From positions 20,446,501-20,510,500 of the forward strand of contig NC_092660.1 in NCBI RefSeq assembly GCF_032118995.1: 64,000 bases of DNA, read 5' to 3'. A program made the position numbers and the translations under genes. The notes beneath the pieces are model-generated. The model did not search any database. It worked only from the letters and a program-made list of their open reading frames with translations, and was not told the origin of the DNA. Below, in pieces: positions 24,559 through 36,073 of this stretch (position 1 is the stretch's first letter; the number at the start of each line of letters is the position of its first letter). Source of the DNA: Asterias amurensis. Lineage: Eukaryota > Echinodermata > Asteroidea > Forcipulatida > Asteriidae.

Positions 24559-27500
24559 TTAGACTGTCCAGAATGACCTTATCGCAGCCGCGAAGTCTGC
24601 ATCACTGTAGGTAGTAAGCATGCTGCTGTAGTACTTGGTGAACTCTGCCAGTGTCACCTACACGAGGGGAAAGATTGACACTTTAGTCACTACAAGTACA
24701 TAAAACCTATGATACCACGTCTAAATAATCTTCTTTCTGTACAATCGACTTGGCGGCTACAGTTAACACGACAGCGATTAAACTGGGCTCCTTTGCTTAA
24801 TTTTAGCTTGGGAAAAAATGTAACAATAATTGACAAGACCTTGCAAAAGAACTTGGACAATAGAAACAAGTAATTGTTGTCCCTTTCCCACGAGGTACAT
24901 TTTGTAAAAATGTATAACCATGCTAAAACTTAGCAAGGAACCTTTGCTAAATTAATTGCTATCGTGTGAAAGGGGCTTTGGGCTACGTACAGAGCCCAAC
25001 ACAGTAGCAGTAGCTGCAGGCACCACATGGTTACAGCATCAGTCTGCTAGTTATACGTCATTGCAATTGAAACCACTGGTTTGTTGAACTGTTGTCTAGT
25101 GTTATTAGCAAGGATTAATTAACATAGAAACGGTGTGGCACGTACAAACCTCTTATGATAGCGCCCTCTTTTGAAGAATCTCCGTCCTTGTGAGTAACGA
25201 CACTTTGTAAAAGTGGTTCTGTACACACAGACCGTAACCAGAGTCACCAAATTAAAGGAACACGTTGCCTTGGATCGGTCGAGTTGGTCTTTGAAATGCG
25301 TTTGTAACCGTTTGTTATAAAATGCATATGATTGACAAGATGTTAAATGTAGAATATAATGATCCACACAAGTATCACTCGAAATTGCTTGGTTTTTCTG
25401 TTATCTCATCGACTAACACGGTCGGCCATTTGTGTGACTCCCCTAAATGGCCGACCGTGTTAGTTCGCAGAGTAAAAGGAAAACCACGCAATTTCGACGC
25501 AAATTCGTGTGGATCATTGTATTCTACTTTTTAAACATCTTTCTACCCATATGCATTCTATATAACGAGCGGTTACAAACGCTTTTCAAAGACCAACTCG
25601 ACCGACCCATGGTGACGTGTTCGTTTGATCCCCATCTCACCTTCCCATCTCTAGTAGCTACATCAGGCTCGTAGTTATTCAATATTGCCTCGAAAAGCTG
25701 TTCCTCCGTCTTCCTACCGCTCTTATAGTCCGGGTTATATCTGACGTTAAAGACACCCTTCATGTCGGCTGGGTCGATGACGCCATCGCCGTTCTTATCG
25801 GCCTTCTTGAAAACGGTCTCGATTATTGTCTTCCTGGCCTCAGACATAACTGGCTGAGAAGAAGGAAAATAATACTCGAGCATTAAGGACCAGTGCATGG
25901 AGATATTAAATCAGTTTTAACTTTGTGGAATTCAACAAACGTTTTAATTGTCGAGTCAGTTTATATGGTGTCAATGTTGATTTTGTTAGTTGCCCCAATA
26001 CGAGAAATGTCTAAACGTGACTCCCGTGGTAGGAGTGGGGAAAGAAACCCCGTGCCCGTATCAAAACTGAACGCCTTGGGAAAAGTCTAAGTCACGAGCC
26101 AGGGGTCGATTTCACAAAGAGTTAGGACTAGTCCTAACTTAGGACTAGTTCTAGGAGATATACAAATTGCATGGATAGTCTTAAGTTAGGACGAGTAACC
26201 GGTCCTAACTCGAGATAAGACTAGTCCTAACTCTTTGTGAAATCCACCCCAGATCCCCCAAATTCACCCCAAAAAACCTTAAAACCTTCTTGCGCAAAAA
26301 AAATAAGGGCAGATGGCCTTGAATTTGGCCTCTCTTCCACAAAAGATTTTCAAGCTGCGATGCGCCTCAAGTAAACTCACCCCTACCCCCTCCCTCCCTC
26401 CACTAACATCCAGGCGGCGCTCATGCTCCGGTGCATTTTTTTTTGTCATTTGCCTCCCCCTCCTCAGTACATCAATAGTCAATAGTAAACAAATCATTAA
26501 AACAAACCAATAGACAGCAATAGCATTTGTTTAAATACACCTTTTAGAATCAAATAAATTAATAAATTAATAAATTAATAAAATAACTCAAAATAGAATA
26601 ACATTCCGGATTCCGGGCCTGTGAAATTAAACCCAAATTCATAATCCTTAATACCTTGGCTGCATCATAAAACTCATCTAAGCTGAGACTGCCGTCTCCG
26701 TCTACGTCCAATGAGGTCAGTATAGCCTTGATATCTTCCGCGCTGGCACTTATACCCATATCATGGATGCCTTCTGAGAACTCTTCCAAGGACAAAGACC
26801 AACTACGGTCGTCATCAAAGATTTTAAATTTCCTAAAACGGTCACAGAGAGAAATAAAGATACTTAAGGTAAGATCTCCATTTCGAAGGAGTTGGAAACT
26901 TTTAAACGCTAGGTGGCAGCAGAGATACGAGGTAAAAATAATGTCAATAGACCTTTTTATGTAGTTGATACTGAAAATATTGAAATATCGTAACTGAATA
27001 TCCATATCTACACGTTTTTGCATATATCAGTATAACAATCAAGGGGCTAGAATGGCATGTTTTATTTTGCTTTCACTTTTTCATGAATAAAGACAGTTAT
27101 TTATTTTTAAACAATTGTTTTACTGTTATCGCGTATTGTAGTCTAAAATAATGAGCAGAGTAAAACAAATTTATGCAAAACTAACATATAACATTTTTTA
27201 CCCCCACTTTCTTAAACATATGACTCCTCTCACAAAAGGGGCAGAAATAAAGACAGTTATTATAGTTGTTAATTTTTAAATAATAATTTGACTGTCATTA
27301 TGTATTTTAGTCTGTAGTCAAAAAACTGAGCTGAAGAAAATTAAAATAGTCAAAACTAACAGATTAAATTTGTTACCCCCACTTTCTTGAAACGTAGCCC
27401 CTCCCCTAAATGGGCGAGATCTGAGATGGTTCTAAGTCTTAAAATGATCTTTAGGGTATACATGTATATAACAACTTTAGGAAGCTTTTACCATAAAGTG

Positions 27501-29050
27501 AAACATTTTCCCACATGGTCCTTAGCAGCTGGACTATTTCGCAAAATACTCGAACTTTTGATAAGACTTCCATAAATTTAGGTTTTAAAGTTGGTCCTAT
27601 ATTTAGCTGGGGAGGTGGGTTATTGCTTTCATAGCAGAAAACCATATTTGCGAGGAAATGAGCAAAAATTCATAACGGCTGCCCTGCCAAAAAATGAAAA
27701 GAAATCTGAGATTAAGCTGTCCGAACCAATCGACCAGACGGCCGACGAACATTTCATGTCTCGATTCTCTAGATTATGTTATTAAGTGACTCACTTGCCC
27801 AGCCGATTCACTTTATTTAACTCGAACAACTTGGCTTGGAGTTCGCCCCTTGCGGAGATGGACTGCAGATACAAAAGAGAAGATAGTTCACAAATATATT
27901 ACTTATACCGTTATCTACTGAGCGAACAGAAACTTTGCAGCCGTCGATTTCACAAAACTCTCCGCAAACTTAGGATTAATCTATAGGACTTAGGATGAGT
28001 TAAAGTTCCGTAACCATAGACGTTGTGACGCATTGAACCCATCCTTAGTTACGACGAGTAACTCGAGACTCGTTTCATAAAATCGGCTGCTTGTTCAGAA
28101 TAATACATAAAACGTCACAGACAATGTACTGCCAAGATGGACATTGGTAAAAAAGAAATCATCCCAGAGTTAGCCACACCATCTGTATTGACATCAACTC
28201 CAGCTAGAACAGAGCCCAATTTCATAGAGTAGTTTTCAAAGCACATAAACTAGCTTTAACACAACAAAAATATGCTAAAATGCAATTTCACAGACTGATA
28301 TCTTGCTGAGTGTTGCTTAAAGCAGAAATCTTCTATAGACTGATATCTTGCTGAGTGTTGCTTAAAGCAGAAATCTTCTAAGCAACATTTTCTGCGTAAG
28401 CAGCTGTATGAAATAGGATCCTGAAGCTCACTACACGGAACAAGATTTTTTAAAGGCAGTGGACACTATTGGTAACACTAAAAATAATTGTTAGCAGAAA
28501 CTATTACTTGGTGATGAGCAACGGTGAGCTGTTGATAGTATAAAACATTGTGAGAATGGGCTCGCATTTTTTGAGAAGGAAGTAATTTCTCATTCAAATA
28601 TTATAATTGATTTTGAGGCCTCAGCTGAGGTCTCAAATTCAAGGCATCTGAGAAAGCACACAACTTGTGCAACAAGGGTATTTTTTCTTCCACTATTCTC
28701 TCGCCACGTGACGGCCAATTGAGTTAAAATTTTCACAGATTTGTTTTTTAATGCATATTGAAATACAACAAAAGAGAAGACCTGCGGTCTGACAATTACC
28801 AAAGGTGTCCAGTGTATTGCAAAATGATTCGTCCCTTATTATACCAATGTGAAGAAGAAAAGAACCGCAGTCTCACCTTTTTCTCAAACAAGTCCTGGAG
28901 CTCATAGCCTCTTTCTTCATCTTCCAGACGCTCCCGAAGACGCTTGAGGAGGACTTCTAACTCTCCATCTAGGTTTCCTTCATCCTGGTACCCATTTACA
29001 AAGACGTTGATTACCAACGAAATAATTAACACAGCTTTGATTCCAAACAT
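24559..29050 (-). CDS. Secreted calcyphosin-like EF-hand protein B with prepro exon (243 aa)
   Basis: Exons in order: 28877-29050, 27795-27862, 26655-26832, 25641-25853 and 24559-24657, 732 nt including TAA. The first coding exon encodes MFGIKAVLIISLVINVFVNG, a textbook signal peptide with a likely cut after VNG. Residues 21-58 then form an acidic helical stretch (LEVLLKRLRERLEDEERGYE) that ends in LFEKK exactly at the exon border. The next exon (SISARGELQAKLFELNKVNR) has no start codon of its own, so translation depends on the prepro exon. EF loops: DDDRSWSLSLEE (tryptophan at position 6, odd), DVDGDGSLSLDE, DKNGDGVIDPAD, and a non-canonical fourth (ATRDGKVTLAEF). Exon sizes 178 and 213 equal those of C and D. 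A 5' UTR exon lies at about 30892-30953. Calcyphosins are normally cytosolic; secretion here is inferred. Confidence 0.85.
25252..25629. repeat. M2 fold-back element, copy 1
   Basis: A nearly full-length palindrome: TTAAAGGAACACGTTGCCTT at the left, a decayed GACGTGTTCGTTTGA at the right, and a central AATGGCCGACCGTGTTAG with its inverse. It lies in a gene B intron, ending about 11 bp from the donor of exon 25641-25853. Confidence 0.88.
26103..26250. repeat. Fold-back element with TTAGGACTAGTCCTAA repeats
   Basis: The ends GGGTCGATTTCACAAAGAGT and ACTCTTTGTGAAATCCACCC are inverted, and the inner part repeats the self-complementary motif GGACTAGTCC. It lies in a gene B intron. Confidence 0.75.
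27941..28089. repeat. Fold-back element related to 26103-26250
   Basis: The ends are GCCGTCGATTTCACAAAACT and GTTTCATAAAATCGGCTGC, with CTTAGGAT-type motifs inside. It lies in a gene B intron just upstream of exon 27795-27862. Confidence 0.6.
28213..28420. repeat. Fold-back element with an internal 45-bp tandem duplication
   Basis: The left end GCCCAATTTCATAGAGTAG and a right end CAGCTGTATGAAAT place it in the GCTTAGC-type fold-back family. Inside, a 45-bp unit starting AGACTGATATCTTGC is present twice in near-identical form (28292 and 28337), a young duplication. Confidence 0.65.
28450..28817. repeat. M1 fold-back element in gene B intron 1
   Basis: Starts TTTAAAGGCAGTGGACACTA, ends CAAAGGTGTCCAGTG. 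It ends about 60 bp from the donor of the prepro exon (28877). Confidence 0.85.
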
Positions 29051-29356
29051 GATGCTCCTATAAATAAAAGGACAAGTGTATAACTCATGAATTGGTACAA
29101 AATAGGCGCTTTCTGTATACAAAACGCACAATATTTGGTCTACAAAACAAGATAAAAACGGCCTTTTTACATGTTTTTTTTTAAAACAAACCGCTCAGCC
29201 TTGTTCATTAGGTGAAACGATTTAATAACGTTGTATTCATTGTAACTCACTGCAACATGTATGGGGCACCCAACTTAATAAACTGTCATCAACATATCCA
29301 CAAACACGAAAAGTACTTCGAATTTTGACAGTATTTTGACGATAATCCATCGAGTC

Positions 29357-29759
29357 TTAAAGACAGTGGACACTATTGGTAATTGTCAAAGACTAGTCTT
29401 CACATTGAGATACACCAAGTGTCCCACTTGGTGTATGACTCAACATAATTGAGCATAAAATAACAAACCTGTAAAAAATTGAGCTCAATCGGCCATCAAA
29501 CTTTCAAGATAATAATGAAAGAAAAAACACCATTGTCACACGAAGTTGTGTGCGTTTAGATGGTTTATTTCGAGATCTCAAGTTCTAAATCTGAGGTCTC
29601 GAAATGTCGTGGAAAATTACTTCTTTATCGAAAACTTTGGTATTTCATAGGGAGCCGTTTTTCACAATGTTTTACACCATCAACTTCTCCCAATTACTCG
29701 CCACCAAGAAAGGTTTTATACTAATAAATATTTTGAGCAATAGTGTCCACTGCCTTTAA
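29357..29759. repeat. M1 fold-back element in the gene B 5' intron
   Basis: Starts TTAAAGACAGTGGACACTAT, ends AATAGTGTCCACTGCCTTTAA. It is in the opposite internal orientation to 28450-28817: the GAGGTCTCGAAAT and GGGAGCCGTTTTTCACAATG blocks come in reverse order. Confidence 0.88.
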
Positions 29760-29899
29760 GCTTCATCTCCTTCAATATTCAATATATCCCGGGGCACGTA
29801 GATGTTTTCTCCTACCAAATATAAGCAGCCCTGGGTAAATTTCAAAACGCCCGAGCAACAATCTTGAAAAAGTTTCCCAACCAGAGATTAGCAAACGCA

Positions 29900-30180
29900 C
29901 CAGACACTAGTATTGGTAATTACTCAAACCTATTTTAAGCTTATATAAACTTACTTGGTAAACGAGCTATGGAAAGTTTTTGATAGTATTAAACATTGTG
30001 AGAAGCAACGAAATTCTGAGAAATGGGTAATTGTCAGTCAAATAATAAGATAGTCCCAGCAAGCCTTTTGATATAGGGATTTGAAAGCACACAAAATGTG
30101 TGCAACAAGAGCGAGCTTTCTTTCATTATTCTCTTACAACTCGGGATACACCCAGCGAGAATACACGTTTTCAAAATCTT
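29900..30180. repeat. M1 fold-back element, degenerate
   Basis: Starts CCAGACACTAGTATTGGTAA and keeps TTTCTTTCATTATTCTCTTAC and GATACACCCAGCGAGAA. The right end is eroded. Confidence 0.65.
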
Positions 30181-30891
30181 TATGCACGAAGGCCACGTAA
30201 ACTGCTTAAAAGCTTACCATAGCAAGCTGTATTATAGAGAGAAACATCTTTCGGCTCACCGAGCTTGCTGAAAGATATTTGCATAGGCGTGAATGAGTTC
30301 CTTGTACCTTTTATTGCAGTATTCAAATTCTTTAGAAGGTTCTTTATAAATGGTGATTTCGGCCTTCGAAGGTGACTTTTGCACAAACGAATGAAAACGG
30401 TTGATGCAAAAACTACGGCACACGGCGCCTACAGATGCCGAGTTTGCAAGGTGCCAAGGTGCCGAATTCAACGGTGCTGAGATTGCAACGTGCCAAGTTT
30501 GTTGGTGCTGAGAAAGGTTTTCCTATCACGCCACCACTTATTCATTCGATATGAAATAGTAGGATATTGTATCTAATTTACCTCAATGAGATATCCCTTT
30601 TTATAAAACAAGTGAACAAGTGGTGGCAGGATACGGAAACTTATCCCGAGAGGAATGCATAGGACTAGGCCTACAACTAAACATACAAAGAACTCGCTTA
30701 CATTATCTCGTTTAGAGATTATGCGGAAAACCTTCCGTTTGAGTAAATTGGGATGGATAGACCTACTATTTTATTTTATAACGAAGGAAAAAGTGATGAC
30801 AGGATACGGAAACCTTTCCGATTATGCAAATACAACATAGGCTTACTGAATTTCACAGAGGAAATTATACATCGATACACATTATACTTAC

Positions 30892-30953
30892 GAAAGTTCA
30901 GTCCGTCCAAGTTGTAGACCACTAGCTGGAGTGACTGTGGGGCCAAGAGATGC
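30892..30953 (-). other. Probable 5' UTR exon of gene B
   Basis: The exon ends in GGACGGACTGAACTTTC|GTAAGT on the minus strand. Its paralogue at 37554-37613 has the same end (GCGGACTGAACTTTC|GTAAGT) and the same CACTCCAGCTAGT core. The matching acceptor is TTTATTTATAG at 29058, seven bases before the gene B start codon. The 5' end is placed from the TATA-like box and is approximate. Confidence 0.65.
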
Positions 30954-31160
30954 GCCTTGATTTTTTTTTTATAGTGAGATATGTCTAATGGTCAATAGAC
31001 CATGGCCAACTATGAATATTCATCAGTCTGTGGGAAGGGCTGAGGTGATTGGTTGGAACATGGAGTGACCCCCCCCCCCCAATCAACCACGTGAGGTAAA
31101 AGGTCAAACGGAATAATAACAACTTGTCCCTCAAAACTGGGCACAAAAGGATGACATGTC
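30954..31160 (-). promoter_or_regulatory. Gene B promoter, conserved with gene C
   Basis: Reading upstream on the minus strand there is a TATA box (CTATAAAA, 30967-30974), GATGAATATTCAT, an inverted CCAAT (GATTGGTTGGAACAT on the plus strand near 31049), CCAATCAACCACGTGA (CCAAT plus a CACGTG E-box, near 31079 on the plus strand), AAAAGGTCAA and GTCCCTCAAAA. The same blocks occur in the same order in front of gene C (37680-37850), while the sequence between them has diverged. Confidence 0.65.
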
Positions 31161-31199
31161 AAGCTTTACTGATCACGATGTTTAGAAGGGAAAAAAGAA

Positions 31200-31951
31200 A
31201 GAATATATATTATGAGGCAACCAACCACAAGGTAAACCGACTGGGTGAGTTTGAAAGCATTTGAAGTATTCAATGCACATTGATGGCACCAAGTACTTTG
31301 ATGATGAAAGCGTTTACCCCCTGGATATTTTTGGAGACGACCTTTAGATGTAGATTCGACTGACAAAGATAGGCCTGGATTAAGTGTACCGCTATCCTGG
31401 GGATTTTTGGATGAATTAAGAAAGGGGATTTTACTAAACAAACGAGTAGGGAAAATGGAAAATGAGAAGGGGGGGGGGGCGATCAACTGAAATGAAGGGG
31501 TGATTGACCGATAATGTTACTTGTAATGCGCATTATATCCACCCTGCTGTGTGTTCAAGGCGCAGTAAACCCCAAAAAACTAAACGAAATAAAACAGACT
31601 CAGCAAAATTAGTCCTTGAAAACCTGTTACATAAGAAGAGTTTTGAGAAGAGATTTGAGTTTTGCGGTACAAAGGCAGGATCTAAGATTAAGTTGGAGAG
31701 AGTTCCAGATGCCCAACAGGAGTGCTTATACAAATCAAAATGGAAAGCTGTGGTTAGTCTATAATGCACATGGCACATCGGGTGAAGGACAACAACTCCA
31801 ATATTATTAAACATAACTGATGCAAATAAACATATCTACTTAATTATATGAACTTGACAAAATCCAATTGAAATAATATACACTTTTAACAACTATACAC
31901 TACACGAACAAACAAATTATATTTGGTGTTTCGTGCATGAAAGCGAAATTG
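31200..31951. other. Intergenic between genes B and C, repeat remnants
   Basis: 31500-31800 looks like a degraded interspersed repeat (AAGAGTTTTGAGAAGAGATT and GGAGAGAGTTCCAGATG). A G run lies near 31471. No gene is recognised. Confidence 0.4.
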
Positions 31952-33317
31952 TTTATTATTGAGCACAAATCAAAATTCTAGCAAGACGTTGTTAGCTATA
32001 AAATGTTTATTCTCCATAATATATTTCAGAGCCCTCGACATTTGAAGGTGTATGAAGAAAGACCATTTTTATGTTTATACCATTCAAAGTTTTTCTTTCT
32101 GTTGTCAAGAAATTGTTTTACAATATTCTGATCAATTGGTTATACGGTGATTTTGAAAACATTTTGTTAGACAAACAATACACAACCAATGTTGCTTTTC
32201 TTTGGCAAGGTCTAAACTATTTTTTTGCTTAGTCAGTCTTGGTAAATTAGAATTCAGTTACATTATTGGGGCTGAAATTGGGCGCTTTTCAAAAGGGCGG
32301 GTTTTTTAAGCTTTTAAAAGTACAAAATCTGTATAAAACTAGTTGATTAATAAACTATCGCCGTGCTAGACTTAAGTTCGTATATAGCTTCGATTTATAA
32401 TGCATCGACTACTTTTTGTCTGTAGTTGTTTTATCATGGAGATTTTTTCAGTTGTTCGACTGTAAAGCCTTTACAAATGGTTTATTATGAAGCCTTTTCC
32501 CTATATGGATCCTTTTCCCCAAATTTCATAGAGCCTTTTCCTTAAATTTATCATTGAGCCTTTTCCCAGTTCTATCATGGAGCCTTTTCCCAGTTCTATC
32601 ATGGAGCCTTTTCCCTGGTTTTATCATGGAGCCTTTTCCCAGTTCTATCATGGAGCCTTTTCCCAGTTCCATCATGGAGCCTTTTCCCAGTTCTATCATG
32701 GAGCCTTTTCCCAGTTCTATCATGGAGCCTTTCCCAGTTCTACCATGGAGCCTTTCCCAGTTCTATCATGGAGCCTTTTCCCAGTTCTATCATGGAGCCT
32801 TTTCCCAGTTCTATCAACGAGCCTTTCCCAGTTCTGTCATGGAGCCTTTCCCAGTTCTATCATGGAGCCTTTCCCAGTTCTATCATGGAGCCTTTTCCCA
32901 GTTCTATCATGGAGCCTTTTCCCAGTTCTATCATGGAGCCTTTTCCCAGTTCTATCATGGAGCCTTTCTAATGGTTTTTATCATGGAGCCCTTCTAATGG
33001 TTTTTATCATGGAGCCTTTTCCTTAAATTTATCATGGAGCATTTTCCCAGTTCCATCATGGAGCCTTTTCCCTGGTTTTATCATGGATCCCTTTCACTCA
33101 ATTTATCATGGAGCCTTCCTAATGGTTTTTATCACGGAGCCTTTCTAATGGTTTTTATCTTGGAGCCCTTTCCATGGTTTTATATAGGAGCATTTCCCAT
33201 GGTTTTATCGTGGAGCCTTTTCCCTAGTTTTATGTTTGAGCCTTTCCCTGGTTTTATCATAAGCCTTTTTGAACATGGAATCTTTTTTTTCGTGGTCCAG
33301 TTGAGCTTTCTCGTGCT
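31952..33317 (-). other. Probable 3' UTR of gene C
   Basis: It aligns with the gene B 3' UTR at the far end: AAAATGTTTATTCTCC (plus strand, near 32000) carries the reverse-strand AATAAA at 32006-32011, with a second one at 31952-31957. The part next to the stop is filled by the minisatellite 32500-33280. Confidence 0.6.
32500..33280 (-). repeat. 24-bp minisatellite, about 30 units, in the gene C 3' UTR
   Basis: The unit on the plus strand is CAGTTCTATCATGGAGCCTTTTCC, nearly identical across 32560-32970 and more varied at both ends (TTTCTAATGG and TTCCCTGG variants). Because the unit is a multiple of three, both strands show long open frames (MEPFPSSI repeats on plus, MIELGKGS repeats on minus). 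These follow from the repeat and are not evidence of coding. Confidence 0.93.
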
Positions 33318-35566
33318 TTAGACTCCCCAATATGATTTCATCATTTCCTCGAAGTCTGCATCTTCAGGAAAAGCTTGGCCGATGCTTGCGTAGTAGCTCA
33401 TGAACTCCGCAAGTGTCACCTATAACACGAGGGGAAAGATTTACACTTAAGTCAATACATAGAGGACCATGTCAAAATTCCTTCCTATCACAACCATTGT
33501 AAGGTTTAGAGTATTTAATTTGCATAAAGCTGTACTCTCATTGTTAGGCCTGGTGCATACTTCATGCGAATGACGTCACAAATGTTTTGCAGAAGTTAAG
33601 CACATCTCAACTCTTCCGAATTATTTTTTGCGAATTTGTGACGTCAAAGTTCGTTTCACATTTGCATATGAAGTATGAACCAGTCTTTGGAGGGACTATG
33701 ATGCATGATGGTTTCGAAGCAGATAAAACGAAACTATGACCAAGATGCGGTGGGCATCACCTTCCACAATTATAAAATAATGAGAGGCCGATCACAAAAC
33801 AACAACCATGCAGGTTCGCAAACCGAGTGCAATTTTTAAATTGTATTATCACATCGTAAAAACAATTTAGACATACCGATTGCAAGATTTGTATTTTCCT
33901 GTAGGGTCGGGGTACCGGGGAATTTCTACCACCGGATGTTCTGCCCCCCCCCCCCTCCCCAATGGAAAATTAACATGGTCTCGAGGAGGAGGAATCAAAA
34001 GAGGGCGCAATCAGCATAAGTTTGTACATAGTTCGCCCTTCCTCCATGGTTCGACGTATGGGGAAAGGGTGGGGGGGGGGGGGTGAGGCACAGAAAATCT
34101 CGTGCCACACCAGGATCTCACCTTCCCGTCTCTGGTAGCTTGGTCGGGCTCAAAGGTATTTAAAAACTCTTCGAAAAGTTGTTCCTCCGTCTTCTTCCCG
34201 CTCTTAAAGGCCGGGTTCCAGGAGACGTTGAAGACACCCTTCAAGTCGACTGGGGTGATGAAACCATCGCCGCTCTTGTCGGCTTTCTTAAAGACGGCCT
34301 CGATCAAATTCTTCCTGTACTCGGACATGGGTGGCTGGAGAAGGAAGAAAAAAGAAAAGAGAAGAAGCGTTACGACCAGTGGAGATATAGTTTAACTTTA
34401 TGGAGATCAACTCACGTAATAGTGATTTTGTGGTGTGGTCGTTCCTTGTACGGGAAGCCTGTTTGTTTGCACCGCAATGAAGGGTTATGTACTGTAAACT
34501 GCCAATTCTTGGCATGAGTAGGAGACTACGCTTTTTAAAATAATCCTCCAATGAAGGAGGTGTGTATAACTGCGTTATAATAAAATCAAAAAGCAATCCA
34601 GTATACCATTGTGCAAAATAAAACAAACATCAAGTCATTTATACCCTTGCAGCTTCCAAAAACTCATCTATGTTGAGACTTCCTGATCCGTCTTTGTCCA
34701 ATGTCTTCATTACAGCACTGATTTCTTCGAAGCTCATATTAATCCCCATATCACGGATGCCTTTCGTGAACTCCTCAAGGGACAGCGAACCGCTACGGTC
34801 GTCATCCATGATTCGAAATTTCCTAAAATGTTTTACAGAGAAAAAACAAAGATACCAAAGATGATATTGTATTTAATTCAAAAGAGTTGTTTGAAACTTA
34901 AAAGACACTTGACACCTTTGGTAATTGTCAAAGACCAGTCTCTCACTAAATAACAAACCTGTGAACATTTGAACTCAATTGGTCGTCGAAGTTGAGAGAT
35001 AATAATGGAAGAAAAACACTCTTGTCACACGAAGTTGTGTGCTTTCAGATGCTTGATTTTGGGACCTCAAAATCTAATTCTGAGGTCTCGAAATCATTTT
35101 TTTTTCCGTGGAAAATTACTTCTTTCTCGAAAACAACCTAACTTCAGAGGAAGCAATTTCTCACAATGTTTTATACTATCAACCTCCCCATTACTCGTTA
35201 CCAAGTAAGGTTTTATGCTAACAATTATTTTGAGTAATTACCAATAGTGTCCAGTGCCTTTAACGCTAGGTGGCCGCAGAGAGGGTTCTGATCTAGACTG
35301 GTCCCTTGTCATTATCCATATGACAGTTTTTGTGAACACATGTACGGATTTTATTGCAAACCTCATGAAAGCACGTGGCTTTTTGAGATATCAATTGACA
35401 TTATGATTTCATGCAAACAGCGTACATGTTAATTAACCAATCGACCGGAGGGCCGACGACCATTTCATGTGTCGATTCTCTATAATATTTTACAATGGAC
35501 TCACCTGCCAAGCCGTCTGAGGTTGGCCACATTCTTCTCAACAAGCTGTGCTCTGAGCTTCTCCAT
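33318..35566 (-). CDS. Calcyphosin-like EF-hand protein C (184 aa)
   Basis: Exons in order: 35505-35566, 34645-34822, 34122-34334 and 33318-33419, 555 nt including TAA. It starts MEKLRAQLVEKNVANLRRLG with no signal peptide, so it should be cytosolic. EF loops: DDDRSGSLSLEE, DKDGSGSLNIDE, DKSGDGFITPVD, and a non-canonical fourth (QATRDGKVTLAEF). The linker RPPMSEYRK matches the RPPMSRARK of CAPSL. Exons 2 and 3 are the same length as in B (178 and 213 nt), and the protein is the closest relative of B in the window. The coding exon has its own acceptor (CACTAAG, just upstream of the ATG) and is probably fed by the 5' UTR exon 37554-37613. M1 fold-back elements occupy two introns. Confidence 0.9.
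33548..33683. repeat. Fold-back element with TGACGTCA-like arms
   Basis: The ends CTGGTGCATACTTCATGCG and CATATGAAGTATGAACCAG are inverted, with inner GACGTCACAAAT and TTTGTGACGTCA. A gene C intron holds it. Related elements lie at 41125 and 42871. Confidence 0.75.
34898..35263. repeat. M1 fold-back element in a gene C intron
   Basis: Starts TTAAAAGACACTTGACACCT, ends CCAATAGTGTCCAGTGCCTTT. It is about 75 bp from exon 34645-34822. Confidence 0.85.
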
Positions 35567-35939
35567 TGTGCCTTAGTGATGGTAATGAGTAGCCGTTTGC
35601 TACACTGCAAATAATTATGAAAGAAACAATTGTTTGTACCAAGCATAAAGCATTTTGTTATTACTGAGCGAACCATAGAGGGCGCTAGTGGCAAGCATGT
35701 TACAGACTTTTCACGGTGTGCATTCACTAATTACGGGGGGGGGGGGGGTGGTGATTAACATAAATTTGATACAAGATTTTAAGTTACATGGTCCGATTTT
35801 CGTCTAAAGAATTTTGTTTAAACTCTAAGCGGTTCTTGACAGATGGTGCAATTTTCAAATCGAAAAAAAAAGAACATGAACAAAATTTCCAGAGGAGCGT
35901 GATTTTAAGTCAGAACCCCGACAATAATCCATTGTTCCT

Positions 35940-36073
35940 TTTCGTGTAATTTCCTAAATTAAAGCAGTTGATTTCAAATTTTCACAGGTTTGTTATTTTG
36001 TAAATAATATGTTAAGATACCAAGTGAGAAGAATGCGATTTGACAACTAGCAAATGTGTCCAGTGTCTTTAAA
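35940..36073. repeat. M1 element, right half only
   Basis: It keeps TTTTCACAGGTTTGTTATTTT and ends AAATGTGTCCAGTGTCTTTAA. The left half is not recognisable. Confidence 0.65.

Noticed and set aside
32554-33026. Two plus-strand open frames of 147-149 codons rich in MEPFPSSI
   Set aside because: They are a direct result of a 24-bp tandem repeat, whose length is a multiple of three; other frames are open as well.
32500-33280. CRISPR-like array
   Set aside because: The units are directly adjacent with no distinct spacers, and the host is clearly an animal.
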